Notes under the pieces: generated by a model
Databases searched by the model: none
Told to the model about the DNA's origin: nothing
What the model saw: only the letters and a program-made list of their open reading frames with translations
Part shown: one piece after another, positions 5,571 to 5,744 of the stretch
Position numbering within the stretch: position 1 is the first letter of the stretch
How the letters are laid out: the number at the start of each line of letters is the position of its first letter
DNA from: Desulfocapsa sp.
GTDB taxonomy: Bacteria; Desulfobacterota; Desulfobulbia; Desulfobulbales; Desulfocapsaceae
Reading direction: 5' to 3'
Length of the DNA: 5,744 nt
NCBI GenBank assembly: GCA_020717935.1
Contig: DYDK01000118.1
Coordinates: 1-5,744 of the forward strand
Translations under genes and position numbers: made by a program

Positions 5571-5744
5571 AGGGACTCGGAAATTACCAATATACCATCT
5601 TGCTTCCCATCTTTGGGCCATCTTTGGCTGTGCCTCAATCACAAAATCCTCGACATAACACAATTATGCCTGCGGTTTCGGAGTCTCGCTGTGCTCGCTT
5701 ACCTGTTCAATCGGCACAGCCAAATCTAACCCAAATCTGGTCGC
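5571..5744 (-). mobile_element. Fold-back MITE-like element, copy B (cut by window end)
   Basis: Positions 5571-5744 are the reverse complement of copy A positions 362-189 with a single difference in 174 bases (T5736 where copy A would give G). The left terminal repeat AGGGACTCGGAAATTACC is complete; about 32 bp including the other terminal repeat should lie beyond the window. It is preceded by TA, as is the equivalent end of copy A. The near-identity points to recent movement, or to homogenisation by gene conversion. It encodes no transposase. Confidence 0.82.

Noticed and set aside
157..5744. CRISPR array or integron attC array formed by the repeats
   Set aside because: The copies are inverted or widely separated, with no regular spacers, and no cas gene or integrase is present. 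No attC-type core sites were recognised.

Overview
This window (5,744 bp, moderate G+C, bacterial coding style) carries four complete protein genes in two convergent pairs, with repeat-rich non-coding DNA at both ends. From gene content and protein style I would guess an environmental Desulfobacterota bacterium, perhaps a Desulfobulbales relative. This is inference from reading; there is no rRNA or marker tree here.

Layout. Positions 1-547 hold no gene. They contain a REP-like palindrome (107-153), a 206-bp fold-back mobile element with 26-bp terminal inverted repeats (157-362), and a probable promoter and terminator-like leader hairpin in front of the first gene. Positions 548-3546 (+ strand) encode a ribonuclease E/G family endoribonuclease (rng-type) and, 68 bp downstream with a good Shine-Dalgarno, a membrane-anchored M23 (LytM-type) metallopeptidase. 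Positions 3547-3790 are a convergent intergenic region with an AT-rich perfect hairpin, half of a REP-like palindrome, and an 18-bp stem plus T-tract that looks like the terminator of the minus-strand pair. Positions 3791-5284 (- strand) encode a PHP-domain/zinc-ribbon nuclease that closely fits the endonuclease Q family, followed by a tiny two-CxxC zinc-ribbon protein. Positions 5285-5744 hold no gene. A decayed relative of the fold-back element lies immediately upstream of the endonuclease Q gene, and a near-identical inverted copy of the 206-bp element runs off the window end.

How it fits together. The plus-strand pair is housekeeping in character (RNA processing; cell-wall hydrolysis). 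The minus-strand pair is probably a small DNA-repair operon (cleavage at deaminated bases) with an uncharacterised zinc-ribbon partner. The most unusual material is non-coding. A family of hairpin-forming elements without a transposase occurs as two copies that differ at 1 of 174 comparable positions, in inverted orientation about 5.2 kb apart, plus an older copy whose 81-bp centre is much better conserved than its arms. I found no CRISPR array, tRNA, rRNA, transposase or obvious defence system.
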